Shown: positions 39,261 to 49,800 of the stretch, piece by piece
Layout: every line of letters begins with the position of its first letter
Numbering within the stretch: the stretch's first letter is position 1
Source of the DNA: Streptomyces sp. S465
Lineage (GTDB): Bacteria; Actinomycetota; Actinomycetes; Streptomycetales; Streptomycetaceae
NCBI RefSeq assembly: GCF_026898115.1
Contig: NZ_CP114036.1
Location: 3,162,001-3,226,000, forward strand
Length of the DNA: 64,000 nt
Direction: 5' to 3'
The notes under the pieces: generated by a model
The model's input: the letters and a program-made list of their open reading frames with translations, nothing else
Database searches by the model: none
Told to the model about the DNA's origin: nothing
Position numbers and translations under genes: made by a program

Positions 39261-39333
39261 TGGAGCTAAGGAGAATTGAACTCCTGACCTCCTGCATGCC
39301 ATGCAGGCGCTCTACCAACTGAGCTATAGCCCC
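39261..39333 (-). tRNA. tRNA-Ala (anticodon GGC), copy 1
   Basis: 73 nt: GGGGCTATAGCTCAGTTGG... begins the cloverleaf, with anticodon stem CCTGC-ATGGCAT-GCAGG (anticodon GGC, codon GCC), T-arm GGAGTTCAATTCTCC and acceptor stem GGGGCTA / TAGCTCC plus discriminator A. CCA is not encoded. It is identical to the copy at 40168-40240. Confidence 0.97.
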
Positions 39334-39436
39334 AGGTCTTGCTCCGCCCGGTTTCCCCGGCGGCGACGCCTACATTACACGGATGCCCCGGCCTTCCGCC
39401 AAATCGATTCCCCGGAGGCTGGGAGCGAGGCCCCGG

Positions 39437-39670
39437 TTACGCCGTGGCGAACGAATAGAAACGCTTCAGCGTGCAGTGCTCGTCGAGCAGCCGACCGTAG
39501 ATCGGCTCCCCTTCGAGCTCGCGGTAGGTCTCGATGGGATCGCCCCGGATGATCAGCGCCCGCGCGCACTCCGCACACCAGTACTGGTAGTCGGAGTTGA
39601 GCGGCTCCATGTCGCGGACGATCGGTGTGCCGGTGCCGCACCAGTCGCACTTCCGGCTGTGGGCTCCCAT
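39437..39670 (-). CDS. Small zinc-finger-like hypothetical protein
   Basis: 77 residues. Two cysteine pairs, CDWCGTG and CAECARA, in the pattern CxxC-x(n)-CxxC suggest a zinc site. The remainder is helical and charged (GDPIETYRELEGEPIYGRLLDEH). It resembles short conserved Streptomyces proteins of unknown function. It is 5 bp downstream of a second zinc-ribbon gene and probably forms one unit with it. Both sit between the two tRNA-Ala copies. Confidence 0.75.
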   Translation of the reverse strand: MGAHSRKCDWCGTGTPIVRDMEPLNSDYQYWCAECARALIIRGDPIETYRELEGEPIYGRLLDEHCTLKRFYSFATA

Positions 39671-39675
39671 CTCAC

Positions 39676-39834
39676 TCAGCTCCAGCTATGTCCGCAGGCC
39701 GTACACACGTAGGAAACACCGCCGTTGTCACCGAGGACCTGGGCCACGTGCGCGGAGCCGCAGGACGGGCACACCATGTCCGCCGGTGCCGCGCGGGACG
39801 GGTCCTCGATCGCATCGAGGATGCTCGTCGGCAT
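39676..39834 (-). CDS. Small zinc-ribbon protein
   Basis: 52 residues from the ATG at 39834 (MPTSILDAIEDP), where GGAGG lies 9 nt upstream. Cysteine pairs CPSCGSAH and CTACGHSW form a CxxC-x(n)-CxxC zinc ribbon. Longer starts to 39897 are possible but less supported. The role is unknown; small ribbons often bind RNA or RNA polymerase. It runs 5 bp before the next small zinc gene. Confidence 0.7.
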   Translation of the reverse strand: MPTSILDAIEDPSRAAPADMVCPSCGSAHVAQVLGDNGGVSYVCTACGHSWS

Positions 39835-40126
39835 CCCACCTGCCCTCCCCATCGGACGTATCGGCCCCGTCCCCCTCCGGGTGTCCGATTCTGCCACGGG
39901 ACGACGCGCAGGTCAGCGGAGATTCCCCACTGGAATCTCACCAGACTCACCAATGTGCCGCGCAGTTGAGCCGCCGGCACCCGAACTCCGCCGCGTCCGG
40001 CGCGTCCTGCCGCCTTACGGCTACCAACATCCGCGTGTCCATAGGGACGTAGGCCGTAGCCGAACCGGCTGGAGAGTCTCAGGTGCGGCGGATCCGAGGG
40101 GCGGACCGAAAGCGCGCAGAACGCAG

Positions 40127-40159
40127 CGATCCCGCCTCCCTCGAAGGGAGACGGGATCG
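40127..40159 (-). terminator. Terminator after tRNA-Ala copy 2
   Basis: CGATCCCG(C)CTCCC and GGGAG(A)CGGGATCG pair around a 5-nt loop, just beyond the tRNA 3' end. It has the same design as the copy 1 terminator but a different sequence. Confidence 0.8.
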
Positions 40160-40167
40160 TGGATCTG

Positions 40168-40240
40168 TGGAGCTAAGGAGAATTGAACTCCTGACCTCCT
40201 GCATGCCATGCAGGCGCTCTACCAACTGAGCTATAGCCCC
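40168..40240 (-). tRNA. tRNA-Ala (anticodon GGC), copy 2
   Basis: 73 nt, identical to the tRNA at 39261-39333 through the whole gene, with anticodon GGC and no encoded CCA. The flanks are not alike outside the tRNA, so the copies are distinct loci 907 bp apart. Confidence 0.97.
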
Positions 40241-40312
40241 GCTCTTCTCTGCGCCGGAGCGCTTCGAACGAGTAGGAGCATAGCCGGTGACCTGCCGGAA
40301 AAGGAAATCGGC

Positions 40313-40966
40313 TCAGTCGTCGTCGCCGAGGACCGGTTCGGGCAGCGAACCGGCGTTGTGCTCCAGCAGCCGCCAGCCCCGCACACCCTCGCCCAGAACG
40401 GACCAGCAGCAGTTGGACAGACCGCCCAGCGCCTCCCAGTTCCTGGGCTCCAGACCGAGCAGCCGGCCGATGGTGGTGCGGATGGTGCCGCCGTGGCTGA
40501 CCACCACGAGCGTGCCGTCGTCCGGCAGCTTGTCGGCGCTCTCCAGCACCACCGGGGCCGCCCGGTCGGCGACCTCGGCCTCCAGCTCACCGCCGCCGCG
40601 GCGGACCGGCTCACCGCGCTTCCACGCCGCGTACTCCTCGCCGAAGCGCTCGATGATCTCCTCGTGGGTCAGCCCCTGCCACGCGCCCGCATAGGTCTCC
40701 CGCAGTCCCGCGTCATGCGTGACCGACAGCCCCGTGACGGTGGACAGCTCGGCGGCCGTGGCCGCCGCCCGCTTCAGGTCGGAGGCGATGATCGCGTCCG
40801 GCTTCAGGGCGGCCAGCAGCCGGGCCGCACGGTGCGCCTGCGCGACACCCGTGTCGGTGAGCTCTATGTCCAGGGAGCCCTGGAAACGGCGCTCTATGTT
40901 CCAGGCCGTCTGGCCGTGGCGCCACAGGACGATGCGGCGGCCGCGGCCGCTCGAGGTGCCGTTCAG
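40313..40966 (-). CDS. Histidine phosphatase family protein (phosphoglycerate-mutase-like, GpgP-type) with a CTG start
   Basis: 217 residues. The catalytic RHG motif appears as VLWRHGQTAWN near residue 15. A second histidine lies in VVVSHGGTIRT (about residue 152), and E/R residues in ASDLKRAAAT complete the site. Its place after nadD-LCP-rsfS parallels mycobacterial gpgP (glucosyl-3-phosphoglycerate phosphatase), so it may dephosphorylate a sugar phosphate. There is no ATG, GTG or TTG between the upstream in-frame stop and residue 139, so the start must be CTG at 40966, overlapping the rsfS stop as CTGA. This is a noncanonical start. Confidence 0.85.
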   Translation of the reverse strand: MNGTSSGRGRRIVLWRHGQTAWNIERRFQGSLDIELTDTGVAQAHRAARLLAALKPDAIIASDLKRAAATAAELSTVTGLSVTHDAGLRETYAGAWQGLTHEEIIERFGEEYAAWKRGEPVRRGGGELEAEVADRAAPVVLESADKLPDDGTLVVVSHGGTIRTTIGRLLGLEPRNWEALGGLSNCCWSVLGEGVRGWRLLEHNAGSLPEPVLGDDD

Positions 40967-41406
40967 CTCAGCTCACCGCCCGCGCCGCCGTCCGCCGCGG
41001 CCTGCGACCGCGCGTACTCCTGCGCCTTGCCGCGGGTGGCCTCGGCGTCGGCCGGGAGCTCCAGCTGCGGGCAGTCCTTCCAGAGCCGCTCCAGGGCGTA
41101 GAACACCCGCTCCTCGCTGTGCTGGACGTGCACCACGATGTCCACGTAGTCCAGCAGCACCCAGCGGGCCTCACGGTCGCCCTCGCGGCGCACCGGCTTG
41201 GCGCCCAGGTCCTTGTTCAGCCGCTCCTCGATCTCGTCGACGATCGACTTGACCTGACGGTCGTTGGGCGCCGAGGCCAGCAGGAAGGCGTCGGTGATGG
41301 AGAGCACATCACTGACGTCGTACGCGATGATGTCGTGGGCGAGCTTGTCGGCGGCCGCCTGGGCGGCGGCGTTGATGAGCTCGAGGGAGCGGTCCGTGGC
41401 GGTCAC
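40963..41406 (-). CDS. rsfS: Ribosome silencing factor RsfS
   Basis: 147 residues of the RsfS/Iojap family: SLELINAAAQAAADKLAHDI then IAYDVSDVLSITDAFLLASAPN and the C-terminal DYVDIVVHVQHSEERVFYALERLW. It binds L14 and blocks 50S-30S joining in starvation. The GTG at 41406 was chosen by family alignment. The gene is followed by the mutase gene, whose CTG overlaps its stop, and preceded by the LCP gene's terminator. Confidence 0.93.
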   Translation of the reverse strand: MTATDRSLELINAAAQAAADKLAHDIIAYDVSDVLSITDAFLLASAPNDRQVKSIVDEIEERLNKDLGAKPVRREGDREARWVLLDYVDIVVHVQHSEERVFYALERLWKDCPQLELPADAEATRGKAQEYARSQAAADGGAGGELS

Positions 41407-41472
41407 AGGCAAGGCTTTCGGTCGGTGGTACCTCGAAGGTCTGGCTCCCCCCAGGGTCTCACGCCCCACCGT

Positions 41473-41507
41473 CACCCCGGGCGGCCGAGGAGCGGCCGCC
41501 CGGGGTG
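41473..41507 (-). terminator. Terminator after the LCP-type gene
   Basis: A perfect 14-bp stem, CACCCCGGGCGGCC with its complement and a 7-nt loop, lies 16 nt beyond the stop of the LCP-type gene and upstream of rsfS. Confidence 0.85.
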
Positions 41508-41522
41508 CCCGAGGTGAACGGC

Positions 41523-43313
<1,791 letters not shown>

Positions 43314-43323
43314 CGCTACCCCT

Positions 43324-43935
43324 TCAGCAGTCGTGCCGGTACAGCTCGCGCTTGTCGATGTAACGCACCACGCCGTCCGGCACCAGGTACCAGACGGGAT
43401 CGCCATGGGCGACCCGCGCCCGGCAGTCCGATGACGAGATCGCCAGCGCCGGGACCTCGACCAGCGACACCCCGCCCTCCGGGAGTCCCGGATCGGCCAG
43501 TATGTGCCCGGGTCTGGTCACCCCGATGAAGTGGGCCAGCGAGAAGAGTTCTTCGGCGTCGCGCCAGGTGAGGATCTGGGCGAGGGCGTCGGCCCCGGTG
43601 ATGAAGAACAGATCGGCGTCACCGTTGAGCGCGCGTAGTTCCCGGAGCGTGTCGGTGGTGTACGTGGGGCCACCGCGGTCGATGTCGATGCGGCTGACCG
43701 AGAACTGCGGGTTCGAGGCGGTCGCGATGACCGTCATCAGATAGCGGTCCTCGGCCGGTGAGACCTTCTTGTGGCTCTTCTGCCAGGGCTGACCGGTCGG
43801 CACGAACACCACCTCGTCGAGGTGGAACTGCGAGGCCACCTCGCTCGCCGCGACCAGGTGACCGTGGTGGATCGGGTCGAAGGTCCCGCCCATCACGCCG
43901 AGTCGCCGCTTGCCGGACCCTTGCTGCTCTTCCAT
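43324..43935 (-). CDS. nadD: Nicotinate-nucleotide adenylyltransferase
   Basis: 203 residues. The nucleotidyl-transferase signature [12 protein letters not shown] (about residues 15-26) and the C-terminal ISSSDCRAR (variant of ISSTxIR, about 170-178) identify NadD. It adenylylates nicotinate mononucleotide in NAD synthesis. The ATG at 43935 has AGGG about 10 nt upstream. It is the first gene of nadD-LCP-(terminator)-rsfS-mutase. Confidence 0.95.
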   Translation of the reverse strand: MEEQQGSGKRRLGVMGGTFDPIHHGHLVAASEVASQFHLDEVVFVPTGQPWQKSHKKVSPAEDRYLMTVIATASNPQFSVSRIDIDRGGPTYTTDTLRELRALNGDADLFFITGADALAQILTWRDAEELFSLAHFIGVTRPGHILADPGLPEGGVSLVEVPALAISSSDCRARVAHGDPVWYLVPDGVVRYIDKRELYRHDC

Positions 43936-43993
43936 GCGTGCAGACCCTACTGGGCCCGGCCCGGAGCCGGGGCCCATAGGGGCGATCGCCCGA

Positions 43994-44161
43994 TCAGCGG
44001 TCCCGGTTGAAGCGCGTGGTGATCCACAGCAGCAGGAAGAGGATCACCAGGGCCGCACCGCCGGTCATGAAGGGGCTGATGCTGGGGTGGGTGTCGGTGT
44101 GCTCACCGCCCTCGGCCGCGAGCGTGGTCAGGGCAGCATGTGCGGTGCTGAAAGCGGTCAT
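43994..44161 (-). CDS. Small single-pass membrane protein (55 aa)
   Basis: Translates as [18 protein letters not shown]... with one hydrophobic helix near the C-terminus ([17 protein letters not shown]) and a basic tail (TTRFNRDR). It is conserved in this position in Streptomyces to my knowledge, but I cannot give a function. It stops 58 bp upstream of the nadD start. No strong ribosome site is seen. Confidence 0.65.
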   Translation of the reverse strand: MTAFSTAHAALTTLAAEGGEHTDTHPSISPFMTGGAALVILFLLLWITTRFNRDR

Positions 44162-44293
44162 CGCAGGCAATACCTATCCGGGTCTAGGCGTCACAACACG
44201 TCGGCCACATCGTATGCGAGGCGGTTTTCGGTCCTGATGTCCGTCCTGCTTCGAGCCCTGTCCCGCGCTCCGGGGCCGCGGCCGGCCCCGGCG

Positions 44294-44446
44294 TCAGTCC
44301 TGCTTGTACCCGCGCAGCAGGAACCAGGCGAGCAGGGCGGCACCCACGACGCCGACCACGATGACGATGCGCAGCAGCGCTCCCGGGCCGTCGTTGCTGT
44401 GGGAGGTGGCGGCGAGGGCTTCGGCGAGGCCAGTCATATCGGGCAT
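44294..44446 (-). CDS. Small single-pass membrane protein (50 aa)
   Basis: Reads MPDMTGLAEALAATSHSN..., then a hydrophobic helix (LLRIVIVVGVVGAALLAWFLL) and a short RGYKQD tail. It resembles the neighbouring 55-residue protein in layout: a short polar N-terminus, one C-terminal helix and a charged end. The two may be related, but they do not share sequence by eye. The function is unknown. Confidence 0.65.
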   Translation of the reverse strand: MPDMTGLAEALAATSHSNDGPGALLRIVIVVGVVGAALLAWFLLRGYKQD

Positions 44447-44551
44447 GTCTCCACGCTAACCCCCGGCCGCCCAGGGCCTAGGCTGGGGGCCGCCGGACGA
44501 GGGGCCCGGACCGGGCGTCCCGTCGAGCGGGTAATCGGACGAGGGGGCCAG

Positions 44552-45751
44552 ATGAGCGACACTCACGAGACCGGTGGCGGAAACGGGGCGGGGGACGCCC
44601 GGGAGCACGTGCCCGGCCGGAGCCGGCGGCGGTTCCCGGGGATCTCCTCGCGGGCGTACGAACATCCGGCGGACCGCTCCGCGCTGGTCGCGCTGCGCAA
44701 GCTGACCGGCTTCGACACGGTGTTCAAGGCGATGAGCGGTCTGCTGCCCGAGCGGAGTCTGCGGCTGCTCTACCTGTCCGATTCGGTGCGGGTCAGCGAG
44801 CGGCAGTTCGCCCATCTCCACGACATGCTGCGGGACGCCTGCTACATCCTGGACCTGGAGCGGGTCCCGGCCATGTACGTGACCCAGAGCCCGCAGCCGA
44901 CCGCGATGTGCATCGGCATGGACGCGCCGATCATCGTGATCTCCACCGGTCTGGTCGAGCTGCTCGACGAGGAGGAGATGCGGGCGGTCATCGGCCATGA
45001 GGTGGGCCATGCGCTGTCCGGGCACTCGGTCTACCGGACGATACTGCTGTTCCTCACCAACCTCGCGCTGAAGGTCGCCTGGATCCCGCTCGGCAACGTG
45101 GCGGTGCTGGCGCTGGTGACGGCGCTGCGGGAGTGGTTCCGCAAGTCCGAGTTGTCGGCGGACCGGGCGGGGCTGCTGGTCGGACAGGATCTGCGGGCCT
45201 CGATGCGCGGGCTGATGAAGCTCGCGGGCGGCCACCACCTCCATGAGATGAACGTGGACGCCTTCCTGGAGCAGGCGGAGGAGTACGAGTCGAGCGGCGA
45301 TCTGCGGGACTCCGTCCTCAAGATCATGAACATGCTGCCGCGCAGCCACCCGTTCACCACCGTGCGCGCCGCCGAGCTCAAGAAGTGGGCCGCGACCCGC
45401 GACTACCAGCGGCTCATGGACGGTCACTACCCGCGGCGCGACGAGGACAAGGACACCTCGGTCAGCGAGTCCTTCCGGGAGTCCGCGAACCACTACGCGG
45501 AGTCGGTCCGCAGCAGCAAGGACCCGCTGCTCGCCTTCGTCAGGGACGTGGCGGGCGGCGCCGGCGACCTGGGCAGCAAGCTGCGCGACCGGTTCACCGG
45601 CGGCGGAGGCAAGCAGGGCGGGCAGGCCCCGGAGGACCGCACGCCGCCCCGGGACGAGTCCCAGGACGCCTCCTCGGACCGGCGGCCCGAGGACGGGCCG
45701 GAGGAGCGGCCGGGGGACGACGGGCCCGGGGACACTCCGCCGAAGCGCTGA
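44552..45751 (+). CDS. M48-family membrane metalloprotease
   Basis: 399 residues. The zinc motif HEVGHALSGH lies at about residue 148, with the third ligand likely Glu in RKSELSADRAG (about 200-210). Two hydrophobic stretches flank it (LLFLTNLALKVAWI and the following). M48 relatives (HtpX-like) degrade membrane or misfolded proteins. The C-terminal 90 residues are a low-complexity, charged tail (DRTPPRDESQDASSD...). The ATG at 44552 has GAGGGGG upstream. It is divergent from the tiny membrane protein genes. Confidence 0.88.
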   Translation: MSDTHETGGGNGAGDAREHVPGRSRRRFPGISSRAYEHPADRSALVALRKLTGFDTVFKAMSGLLPERSLRLLYLSDSVRVSERQFAHLHDMLRDACYILDLERVPAMYVTQSPQPTAMCIGMDAPIIVISTGLVELLDEEEMRAVIGHEVGHALSGHSVYRTILLFLTNLALKVAWIPLGNVAVLALVTALREWFRKSELSADRAGLLVGQDLRASMRGLMKLAGGHHLHEMNVDAFLEQAEEYESSGDLRDSVLKIMNMLPRSHPFTTVRAAELKKWAATRDYQRLMDGHYPRRDEDKDTSVSESFRESANHYAESVRSSKDPLLAFVRDVAGGAGDLGSKLRDRFTGGGGKQGGQAPEDRTPPRDESQDASSDRRPEDGPEERPGDDGPGDTPPKR

Positions 45752-45769
45752 GACGGCCCCTGGCGGCCC

Positions 45770-46852
45770 TCAGGACCGCCCGTCGAGGGCGGGCTGGGTT
45801 CCGGGAGCCAGGACGCCGCACAGCGAGACCGTGGTCCGGCCCCTGGTGTACGGGTCGGTGCCGGTCGGGGCGTCGCCCTTGGCGCTCTGACCGGCGAGCA
45901 TCGGCCGCAGATACCCTGCGGCGTTCGCGGCACAGGCCTGCGGGCCGGCCAGTACGGCGCTCTGCACCAGCTCCACGTGGCGGTCGCGCAGATCGTCACG
46001 GTCGAAGCGGAACCGCGTCTCACGGCGCACGGTGAACAGCGAGGCGTGGTCCGGTCCGCGCTCATGGGCCTGTTGGACCGCGTAGACGAAGACGTGGTCG
46101 GCGGCGACCTCCAGGGTCGCGGGGCTGCGCTCGAGGACCGTAAGGGTGCCGCGGACCCGCACCGGGGAGTCGGCGAGAGTCACCTCGGCCGGGTTGAAGC
46201 GGGTCAGCCAGCCGGTGGCCGCGTGCCGTCCGTCGTCGACCGGGCGTTCGAGGCTCTGGTCGAACTGCGTCTGCTGGGCGGGGTCCAGCAGCAGCCTTAC
46301 GGCCCGCACCGGGCCGCCGGTGAGCACACCCGGGTCGAGGGCGGACCTGACCACGTACTCCTTGGCGGTGGTCAGCGCCGTCATCACCTGGCTCTCGGAG
46401 AAGTTCCGGGTGCGGCGGGCGCCGGGCACGGTGACCCCTTCGGCGCCGGTGCGGAACTCGGCGGCCGGGCTGTTGCGGAACAGCCGGTCCGGCGTCCCGC
46501 CGGGCACCTCACCACGCGGCGCGAGCGGCACCACGCTGGTGCGCAGCGGTTCCACGGCCTGCGGCTGGGGCGCCTGGTACGGGTGGCGCACCCCCATGTA
46601 GACGGCCGCGGCGAAGGCGACGGCGATCAGCAGGACGAGCGCGATGGCCTGGCGCGACGCCCCGGCCCTGGCCCAGGCGTGCCGGCTGCGCACCGCCCGT
46701 GCGTGCTCACCCATGCGCTCCTGGGCGGAGAATTCCTGGAGCCGGGCAGCACGGACGAAGGACTCGTCGAATACGACGGAGCGGTACTCGTCCTCACCAC
46801 CTCCCGGGACGCCATCGGGTGTCCCCTCGGGAGGGTCTCCACGCCCGGCCAT
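45770..46852 (-). CDS. Single-pass membrane protein with shared VVFDExFVRAA motif
   Basis: 360 residues. The cytoplasmic N-terminus contains EYRSVVFDESFVRAARLQEF (about 23-42) and is followed by one membrane helix (about 69-86, QAIALVLLIAVAFAAAVYMG). The rest is an extracytoplasmic domain of about 270 residues with two cysteines near the C-terminus. I do not recognise it. It ends 18 bp from the convergent M48 protease gene. The next gene on the strand (46978-47631) shares its N-terminal motif. Confidence 0.75.
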   Translation of the reverse strand: MAGRGDPPEGTPDGVPGGGEDEYRSVVFDESFVRAARLQEFSAQERMGEHARAVRSRHAWARAGASRQAIALVLLIAVAFAAAVYMGVRHPYQAPQPQAVEPLRTSVVPLAPRGEVPGGTPDRLFRNSPAAEFRTGAEGVTVPGARRTRNFSESQVMTALTTAKEYVVRSALDPGVLTGGPVRAVRLLLDPAQQTQFDQSLERPVDDGRHAATGWLTRFNPAEVTLADSPVRVRGTLTVLERSPATLEVAADHVFVYAVQQAHERGPDHASLFTVRRETRFRFDRDDLRDRHVELVQSAVLAGPQACAANAAGYLRPMLAGQSAKGDAPTGTDPYTRGRTTVSLCGVLAPGTQPALDGRS

Positions 46853-46977
46853 ATCTCAAGAGTAGGTCGCCCGGGGCGGCGGTAAACGCGGTGGTACTCC
46901 ACGACTTGGCAGCCGGGAGGGGAGGAAACCGAGGAAACCCCCCATACCCCGCGCCGCGTCCGCGACCTGCACGGAGG

Positions 46978-47631
46978 TCACTGAGACGGCGGTACGGCGG
47001 AGGCGGGCGACCCCTTGGCCCCGGTCGGCTCCGGGGCCGACTCCGACCCCGAGGGCTCCAGGCGCGGCTGTCCCGTGGGCGAGCCGTCGACACCGGTGGT
47101 GGCGGGCGGCGGCGCGGGGTCCTGGCGGTTGCCCGAGGCGCCCCGGTAGACGGCCGTGAAGGCCAGGGCGACCACGCCGATGCCCATGAGGACGGCCAGC
47201 AGCCAGGCCACGGGGCGGTGCCAGCGGGCATGGCCGCGGTAAGGACGCCCCGCGCTGCCGTACCGCCCATAGGGGCCGTAGGCGTCGTCCGCGTCCCGCC
47301 CGGGGCCGAAGCGCCCGTCGGGGTCGTCCGGGCCGTAGAACTCGGTCTCCGGGCCGTAGCCGTCCTCGAAGAGCTCGTCCTCGGGGGATACGCCGGCCCT
47401 GTGGCGCCGGGACGCCTCGGCCTCGGCGCGGGCCTCGGCGGCGGCCAGCATCCGCTCGATGGCGGTGGGCTCATGGATCGGGGCGGCCCGTACGAAGTCC
47501 TCGTCGAAGACCACGGCGGCGAATTCGTCGTTCGCCTCACCGTGGCTGCGGTCGTCGGGCTCGTCGCCGTTCGGGAACGGCTTGCCCCCCACGTCGTCCG
47601 GCACCCATTCAGAGTAGACCGGACGGGTCAT
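46978..47631 (-). CDS. Single-pass membrane protein, shares N-terminal motif with its neighbour
   Basis: 217 residues from ATG 47631. The cytoplasmic N-terminus has DEFAAVVFDEDFVRAAPIHEP (about 35-55), then a charged Glu/Ala-rich helix, an acidic Gly/Tyr/Pro-rich segment and one membrane helix (about 142-162, WLLAVLMGIGVVALAFTAVYRG). A short Pro/Ser/Thr/Gly-rich extracytoplasmic tail ends the protein. The VVFDE(S/D)FVRAA motif is common to it and the 45770-46852 protein; the extracytoplasmic parts differ. Confidence 0.7.
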   Translation of the reverse strand: MTRPVYSEWVPDDVGGKPFPNGDEPDDRSHGEANDEFAAVVFDEDFVRAAPIHEPTAIERMLAAAEARAEAEASRRHRAGVSPEDELFEDGYGPETEFYGPDDPDGRFGPGRDADDAYGPYGRYGSAGRPYRGHARWHRPVAWLLAVLMGIGVVALAFTAVYRGASGNRQDPAPPPATTGVDGSPTGQPRLEPSGSESAPEPTGAKGSPASAVPPSQ

Positions 47632-47710
47632 TTTGGGCAGGGTGAAAGGGTATTCGGGGGAAGATCCGCCCCGGCGCCGCCGGGTGTCGGGCATCCCCCG
47701 AACGGGTGAG

Positions 47711-49009
47711 TCAGCGGGTGTGGCCGTCGCCGGTGACGATGTACTTCGTCGAGGTCAGCTCGGGCAGGGCCATGGGTCCCCGGGCGTGCAGCTTCTGGGT
47801 GGAGATGCCGATCTCGGCGCCGAAGCCGAACTGCCCGCCGTCGGTGAACCGCGTGGAGGCGTTCACGGCGACCGTGGTGGAGTCCACCAGCTGGGTGAAG
47901 CGGCGGGCGGCCTTCTGGGACGACGTGACGATGGCCTCGGTGTGCCCGGAGGACCACAGGCGGATGTGGCCCACCGCGGCCTCCAGGGAGTCCACGACGG
48001 CCGCCGCGATGTCGTACGAGAGGTACTCGGTCTCCCAGTCCTCGACCACCGCCGGGACCACCGTGGCCTTGGAGCTCTCCGCGAGCGCCAGGACGCGCTC
48101 GTCGGCGTGGACCGTGACCCCGGCCTCGGCCAGCGCGTCCAGCGCGCGCGGCAGGAAGCGCGCGGCGATGTCCTGGTGCACCAGCAGCGTCTCCGCCGCG
48201 TTGCACACGCTCGGCCGCTGGGCCTTGGAGTTCACCAGGATCTCGACCGCCATGTCGAGGTCGGCGTCGGCGTCCACGTACACATGGCAGTTGCCGGTGC
48301 CGGTCTCGATGACCGGGACCGTGGACTCCTCGACGACCGTACGGATGAGGGACGCGCCGCCGCGCGGGATCAGCACGTCCACCAGGCCGCGGGCGCGCAT
48401 CAGCTCGCGCACCGAGTCCCGGCTCTCGCCCGGCACCAGCTGCACGGCGTCCGCGGGCAGCCCGGCCCCGCCGACGGCGTCGCGCAGGACCCTCACCAGC
48501 GCGGCGTTGGAATGGGACGCGGACGAGGAGCCACGCAGCAGCACCGCGTTGCCCGACTTCAGGCAGAGCGCGGCGGCGTCCACCGTCACATTCGGCCGGG
48601 CCTCGTAGATGATCCCGACGACACCGAGCGGAACCCGCACCTGGCGCAGGTCGATCCCGTTGGGCAGCGTCGAGCCGCGCACCACCTCGCCGACCGGGTC
48701 GGGCAGCGCGATGACATCGCGGACATCGGAGGCGATGGCCCGCACCCGCTCGGGGGTGAGGGTCAGCCGGTCGATGATGGCCTCGCTGGTGCCGGCCTCC
48801 CGGGCCCGCTCCACATCGGCCGCGTTGGCCTCGACGATCTCCTTGGTGCGCACCTCGAGCGCGTCGGCCATCGCCAGCAGCGCGTCGTCCTTGGCGGCGC
48901 GCGGCAGCGGGGCGAGATCGGCGGCCGCGGCGCGGGCCCGGTAGGCGGCCTGGAGGACCGGGGACTTCGGCCAGGGGTCGGTGAGCGGCGACGTGGGTGC
49001 GCTGGTCAT
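47711..49009 (-). CDS. proA: Glutamate-5-semialdehyde dehydrogenase (gamma-glutamyl phosphate reductase)
   Basis: 432 residues of the aldehyde-dehydrogenase fold. The catalytic Cys lies in [14 protein letters not shown] (about residue 267), with [18 protein letters not shown] and [11 protein letters not shown] earlier. It reduces gamma-glutamyl phosphate to glutamate semialdehyde in proline synthesis. proB lies upstream on the same strand with one gene between, so they may share a transcript. The ATG at 49009 was taken by family length. Confidence 0.96.
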   Translation of the reverse strand: MTSAPTSPLTDPWPKSPVLQAAYRARAAAADLAPLPRAAKDDALLAMADALEVRTKEIVEANAADVERAREAGTSEAIIDRLTLTPERVRAIASDVRDVIALPDPVGEVVRGSTLPNGIDLRQVRVPLGVVGIIYEARPNVTVDAAALCLKSGNAVLLRGSSSASHSNAALVRVLRDAVGGAGLPADAVQLVPGESRDSVRELMRARGLVDVLIPRGGASLIRTVVEESTVPVIETGTGNCHVYVDADADLDMAVEILVNSKAQRPSVCNAAETLLVHQDIAARFLPRALDALAEAGVTVHADERVLALAESSKATVVPAVVEDWETEYLSYDIAAAVVDSLEAAVGHIRLWSSGHTEAIVTSSQKAARRFTQLVDSTTVAVNASTRFTDGGQFGFGAEIGISTQKLHARGPMALPELTSTKYIVTGDGHTR

Positions 49010-49100
49010 GTCCGAAGCGTACTGAGCCACGGGCCGGGAGCCACGCGCTATTCCGCAGTTCGAGATGGCGTTCTCACATCTCGATGGCGCACATCCGTCC

Positions 49101-49559
49101 TCAGAACGGGTGTACGCCCACCGGGGAGGCCGGCGGGGGCCCGTACCCCTCCGCGACCCGCTGGTGGTACGTGTCACGGTCGATGACCTCGAGCCCCACG
49201 ATCTCCCAGGGCGGCAGCCTGGCCGAGGTCCGGTGCTCACCCCACAGCCGCAGCGCGACCGCCGCGGCGTCGTGCAGATCACGGGCCTCTTCCCAGTAGC
49301 GGATCTCGGCGTGGTCGTTGGCATAGCGGCTGGTCAGCAGGAAGGGATGGTCATGGGCCAGCTGCTCCAGGGCCCTGCGGACCTCCCGCAGCGGCGCCTC
49401 GTCCCCCGAGACGCTGAGGGTGATGTGCCACAGCCGGGTCGCCTCGCCGCGTCCGGCGCCGCGCGCCGTGGCGTCACCGGCCCCGCCGCCCGCTCCGACA
49501 CTGGTCAGGGTGCGCTCCGCCGCCCCTCTGGGCGACGCCCCCGGGCGCCCTCGTCTCAC
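49101..49559 (-). CDS. Conserved hypothetical protein between proB and proA
   Basis: 152 residues. The GTG at 49559 has AGGAGG 6 nt upstream, which fixes the start. The N-terminal 30 residues are Gly/Arg-rich; the rest is a compact alpha/beta region ([53 protein letters not shown]). I know of no named family, but close relatives seem common in Streptomyces. It lies between proB and proA, which suggests only cotranscription. Confidence 0.75.
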   Translation of the reverse strand: MRRGRPGASPRGAAERTLTSVGAGGGAGDATARGAGRGEATRLWHITLSVSGDEAPLREVRRALEQLAHDHPFLLTSRYANDHAEIRYWEEARDLHDAAAVALRLWGEHRTSARLPPWEIVGLEVIDRDTYHQRVAEGYGPPPASPVGVHPF

Positions 49560-49800
49560 CGGCGGCCTCCTGTAACTCGCTGCTCCGCTCACGCGCGGGC
49601 GGAGCACTCGGGACGGTGTGCCGTGGTCGCGGCATTCCGCTCGGTCGCCGCCGCGTCTCCCACAGCGGGCGCGCTGCCCGCGCGACCCCGTTGAACAAAG
49701 TTGACCAGCCCAGGCCCGCTCGCGGGGTGCTTTTGAGGTTTTTCGGAAGCCCGGTTCTCAAGCCCGGTTCAACGGAGCCCCGGTCCGGCCGTGCGGGGGC

